DNA from: Psychrobacter urativorans
GTDB lineage: Bacteria > Pseudomonadota > Gammaproteobacteria > Pseudomonadales > Moraxellaceae
Assembly: GCF_904846695.1 (NCBI RefSeq)
Contig: NZ_CAJHBR010000024.1
Span: forward strand, 1-37,778
Direction: 5' to 3'
DNA: 37,778 nucleotides
Shown: positions 36,343-37,778 of the stretch, in pieces
Layout of the letters: every line of letters begins with the position of its first letter
How positions within the stretch are numbered: position 1 is the stretch's first letter
The notes under the pieces: generated by a model
What the model was told of the DNA's origin: nothing
What the model saw: the letters and a program-made list of their open reading frames with translations, nothing else
Database searches by the model: none
Translations under genes and position numbers: made by a program

Positions 36343-37068
36343 TTACTTGATGTCGCTCGTAACACTACCACCATAATCATTAATCGTAGTAAAAGTCATG
36401 CCTTGTACATTCGAATTTAGTAGAGTCACTGACTTCTCAGAAAATGGTGACAACATTAAACCCTCTCTTAGAATATCAACCTTTTCACCCAGATTCTGCT
36501 GAGCTATAGCGCTCATAGTTATATAAAACGGCGTTGGGTTTTTAATTACTAAAACCTTGCCGTTATTAGTCCATTGAATTTTTTCAGGTGCTAAATTGGC
36601 ATCTTCTTTAATACTGCTAGGTCTATAAAAAAGTTTGATTCGTGAGCGAATGGCAAGTTGCAAAAAATTATCTGGCGCTGCACTCATATTTTTTGAGTTT
36701 GGCTTAGGGGGTATATCCAAAATATTCAACCAAAACAATGTTTCTTGATCTTTACTAAGGGCATTGGCTGTCGGCAAACTGCTTATACGTAAGAATTGTC
36801 CTTTTTGTGCTTCTACACGCGCGATAGGAGGGGTAATCACAAAGGGGGCTTTTGATTGATCTGGCGTTGAGTCGGCGTCACCTTCATCAATCCACACTTG
36901 TACTAAAGCTGGGTTTTGTCCTCCATTAGTTACCTCTAAAGTAATTTCACGTGCGTCAGATGAATAGACGACACGAGTACCATGAATAATTATTTCAGCG
37001 TTTGCTACACCAGAGAAAATCAAAAATATGAATAAGCATATCTTATAAAACCAATGATTTGAGAACAT
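36343..37068 (-). CDS. Periplasmic fimbrial chaperone (PapD family)
   Basis: 241 residues, two Ig-like domains. The signal peptide ends in ANA before EIIIHGTRVVY. R32 in GTRVVY and K145 in RSRIKLFYRP are the invariant pair that anchors the subunit carboxyl terminus (PapD R8/K112). LFWLNILDIPPKP is the G1/F1 loop signature. GGAGTAAGTAT precedes the ATG. It is 82 bp after the pilin gene, with a small hairpin between them that would lower chaperone relative to pilin levels. The full set pilin-chaperone-usher-adhesin matches the minimal four-gene (F17-like) layout. Confidence 0.93.
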   Translation of the reverse strand: MFSNHWFYKICLFIFLIFSGVANAEIIIHGTRVVYSSDAREITLEVTNGGQNPALVQVWIDEGDADSTPDQSKAPFVITPPIARVEAQKGQFLRISSLPTANALSKDQETLFWLNILDIPPKPNSKNMSAAPDNFLQLAIRSRIKLFYRPSSIKEDANLAPEKIQWTNNGKVLVIKNPTPFYITMSAIAQQNLGEKVDILREGLMLSPFSEKSVTLLNSNVQGMTFTTINDYGGSVTSDIK

Positions 37069-37096
37069 ATACTTACTCCAATATAAATATAAACTG

Positions 37097-37126
37097 GAAA
37101 AGACAAGTTAAATACTCCTCTTGTCT
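37097..37126 (-). promoter_or_regulatory. Intercistronic hairpin between pilin and chaperone genes
   Basis: Arms AGACAAG (37101-37107) and CTTGTCT (37120-37126), 12-nt loop. On the minus strand the stem is followed by TTTCC, so a weak partial terminator is likely, as commonly found after major pilin genes. Confidence 0.5.
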
Positions 37127-37150
37127 CCTCCAATCTATTAAGGTTTTTAG

Positions 37151-37660
37151 TTACTGATAAACAAGAGTGTATTGCACTGAAGTCCCTACAGTTCCTTCCG
37201 TTGATACACCAGTAGCATAGTACTCAGCGTAGTAATTAAGATTAGCGCTGCTGGCAGCTGCAACATCTACGAACTGCGAGTTGGTCTGTGCTCCACTAGC
37301 GCCTGCGGCTAGAATAGGAATAAATGTGTTGTTGTCCCCTAATAGTTGAACTTGAACGTTAGCGGCGCTACCAGTACCAGTAGCGTTCTTTAAACGACCC
37401 GAGTTAAAGTCAACTGTGGCACCAGGTTCGAAATAAGTAGCCACTTTCCCTGCAGAGCAGTTGGTTAACCTAATAGTAAAAGGGGTACGGCCAGCAACCT
37501 GACCTACTGCTGCAAGGCTTTGTTTAGAAACAGTAGGAAGCGTTACAGTAATGTTTTTACTTCCTGCCTCAATGTTACAACTTTTTGCGCTGACCGCACC
37601 GTTGATAGTAATTAGCCCGTCAGCAGCAAAGGCGCTAGACATACCAAGAACTATAGTCAC
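37151..37660 (-). CDS. Major fimbrial pilin, 5' end disrupted by IS630 insertion
   Basis: Fimbrial major subunit with a Cys pair (AKSCNIEAG and LTNCSAG), the LPTVSKQSL pattern and a C-terminal chaperone-binding strand ending VQYTLVYQ. The mature part starts after SSAFA before ADGLITING. In this frame the sequence upstream is LFCSAVTIVLGMSSAFA, preceded by a TAA at 37676-37678. A normal signal peptide needs a longer, positively charged start, which is missing. The first start codon is GTG at 37658-37660, giving VTIVLGMSSAFA, a shortened signal without a basic n-region. No ribosome site is seen. The GTG overlaps the transposase stop as GTGA. Secretion is doubtful; the gene may be silent or translationally coupled to the IS. 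Confidence 0.75.
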   Translation of the reverse strand: MTIVLGMSSAFAADGLITINGAVSAKSCNIEAGSKNITVTLPTVSKQSLAAVGQVAGRTPFTIRLTNCSAGKVATYFEPGATVDFNSGRLKNATGTGSAANVQVQLLGDNNTFIPILAAGASGAQTNSQFVDVAAASSANLNYYAEYYATGVSTEGTVGTSVQYTLVYQ

Positions 37661-37776
37661 TGCACTACAAAAGAGTTATGTTTTGGATGAATATCATAAA
37701 ACAATTTAGATAAGTCATTTTCCATCCAACCTTGGCGTAAAAACTTCACTTGAGCCCACTTCTTCTCGATGGGATT
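37657..37776 (-). CDS. IS630-family transposase, C-terminal fragment (cut by window edge)
   Basis: The frame enters from the right edge and reads NPIEKKWAQVKFLRQGWMEN, then DLSKLFYDIHPKHNSFVVQ and stop TGA (37657-37659). The E in NPIEKKW is the third catalytic acid of the IS630/Tc1-mariner DDE domain. The tail looks like a normal end of the protein. The stop lies inside the pilin start as GTGA. The direction is the same as the fimbrial operon and as the orfA fragment at 32.4-32.7 kb. The TA in GACTATAG just after the stop would suit the TA target preferred by IS630. The terminal inverted repeat cannot be confirmed. Confidence 0.75.
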   Translation of the reverse strand, partial: NPIEKKWAQVKFLRQGWMENDLSKLFYDIHPKHNSFVVQ

Positions 37777-37778
37777 TA

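Noticed and set aside
1..37778. Search for CRISPR arrays, tRNA or rRNA genes
   Set aside because: No regularly spaced repeats, cloverleaf-like segments or rRNA signatures were noticed by eye.

Overview
The window is a 37.8 kb stretch of a gram-negative, AT-leaning chromosome. The mix of an autotransporter GDSL esterase, fatty-acid catabolism genes, a universal stress protein, a minimal chaperone-usher operon and IS5/IS630/IS3-type fragments suggests a gammaproteobacterium of the Moraxellaceae, most likely Psychrobacter. That assignment is by resemblance only; no search was run.

Region 1 (1-11.8 kb) is an almost complete fatty-acid beta-oxidation cluster on the minus strand: acyl-CoA dehydrogenase, thiolase, FadJ/FadB-type hydratase-dehydrogenase, a CaiB-family 2-methylacyl-CoA racemase-like enzyme, two tandem FadD-type acyl-CoA ligases and an outer-membrane FadL-type transporter. 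The transporter is cut after about 167 codons by the end of an IS5-like element at the left edge. A TetR-family regulator is divergent from the acyl-CoA dehydrogenase. Two near-identical palindromic sites lie in the 454 bp between them and are good candidate operators.

Region 2 (11.9-16.8 kb) holds the ribosome-rescue hydrolase ArfB, a CitE-like CoA-ester lyase, an aromatic amino acid aminotransferase and an EstA-type autotransporter esterase.

Region 3 (16.8-22.8 kb) is a second acyl-CoA operon on the minus strand: a 611-residue acyl-CoA dehydrogenase, an NADPH-dependent alkenal/quinone-type reductase and two short-chain dehydrogenases. It is divergent from a GlxA-type AraC regulator, with a 21-bp-period direct repeat between them.

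Region 4 (22.9-32.2 kb) is mixed: a two-domain universal stress protein, two small genes of unknown function, a decayed IS3-type orfA, a MaoC-like hydratase, a TerC/CBS membrane protein, an acyltransferase with a 12-bp tandem repeat at its C-terminus, an acetyl-CoA hydrolase/CoA-transferase and a small helical protein.

Region 5 (32.2-37.8 kb) is a four-gene chaperone-usher fimbrial operon on the minus strand (major pilin, chaperone, usher, two-domain adhesin), bracketed by IS630-family fragments in the same orientation. The upstream transposase runs into the pilin gene: its stop codon overlaps the only usable pilin start as GTGA, and the pilin signal peptide lacks its positively charged N-terminus. 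Both the fatty-acid importer and the pilin therefore appear to have been damaged or re-wired by insertion sequences.
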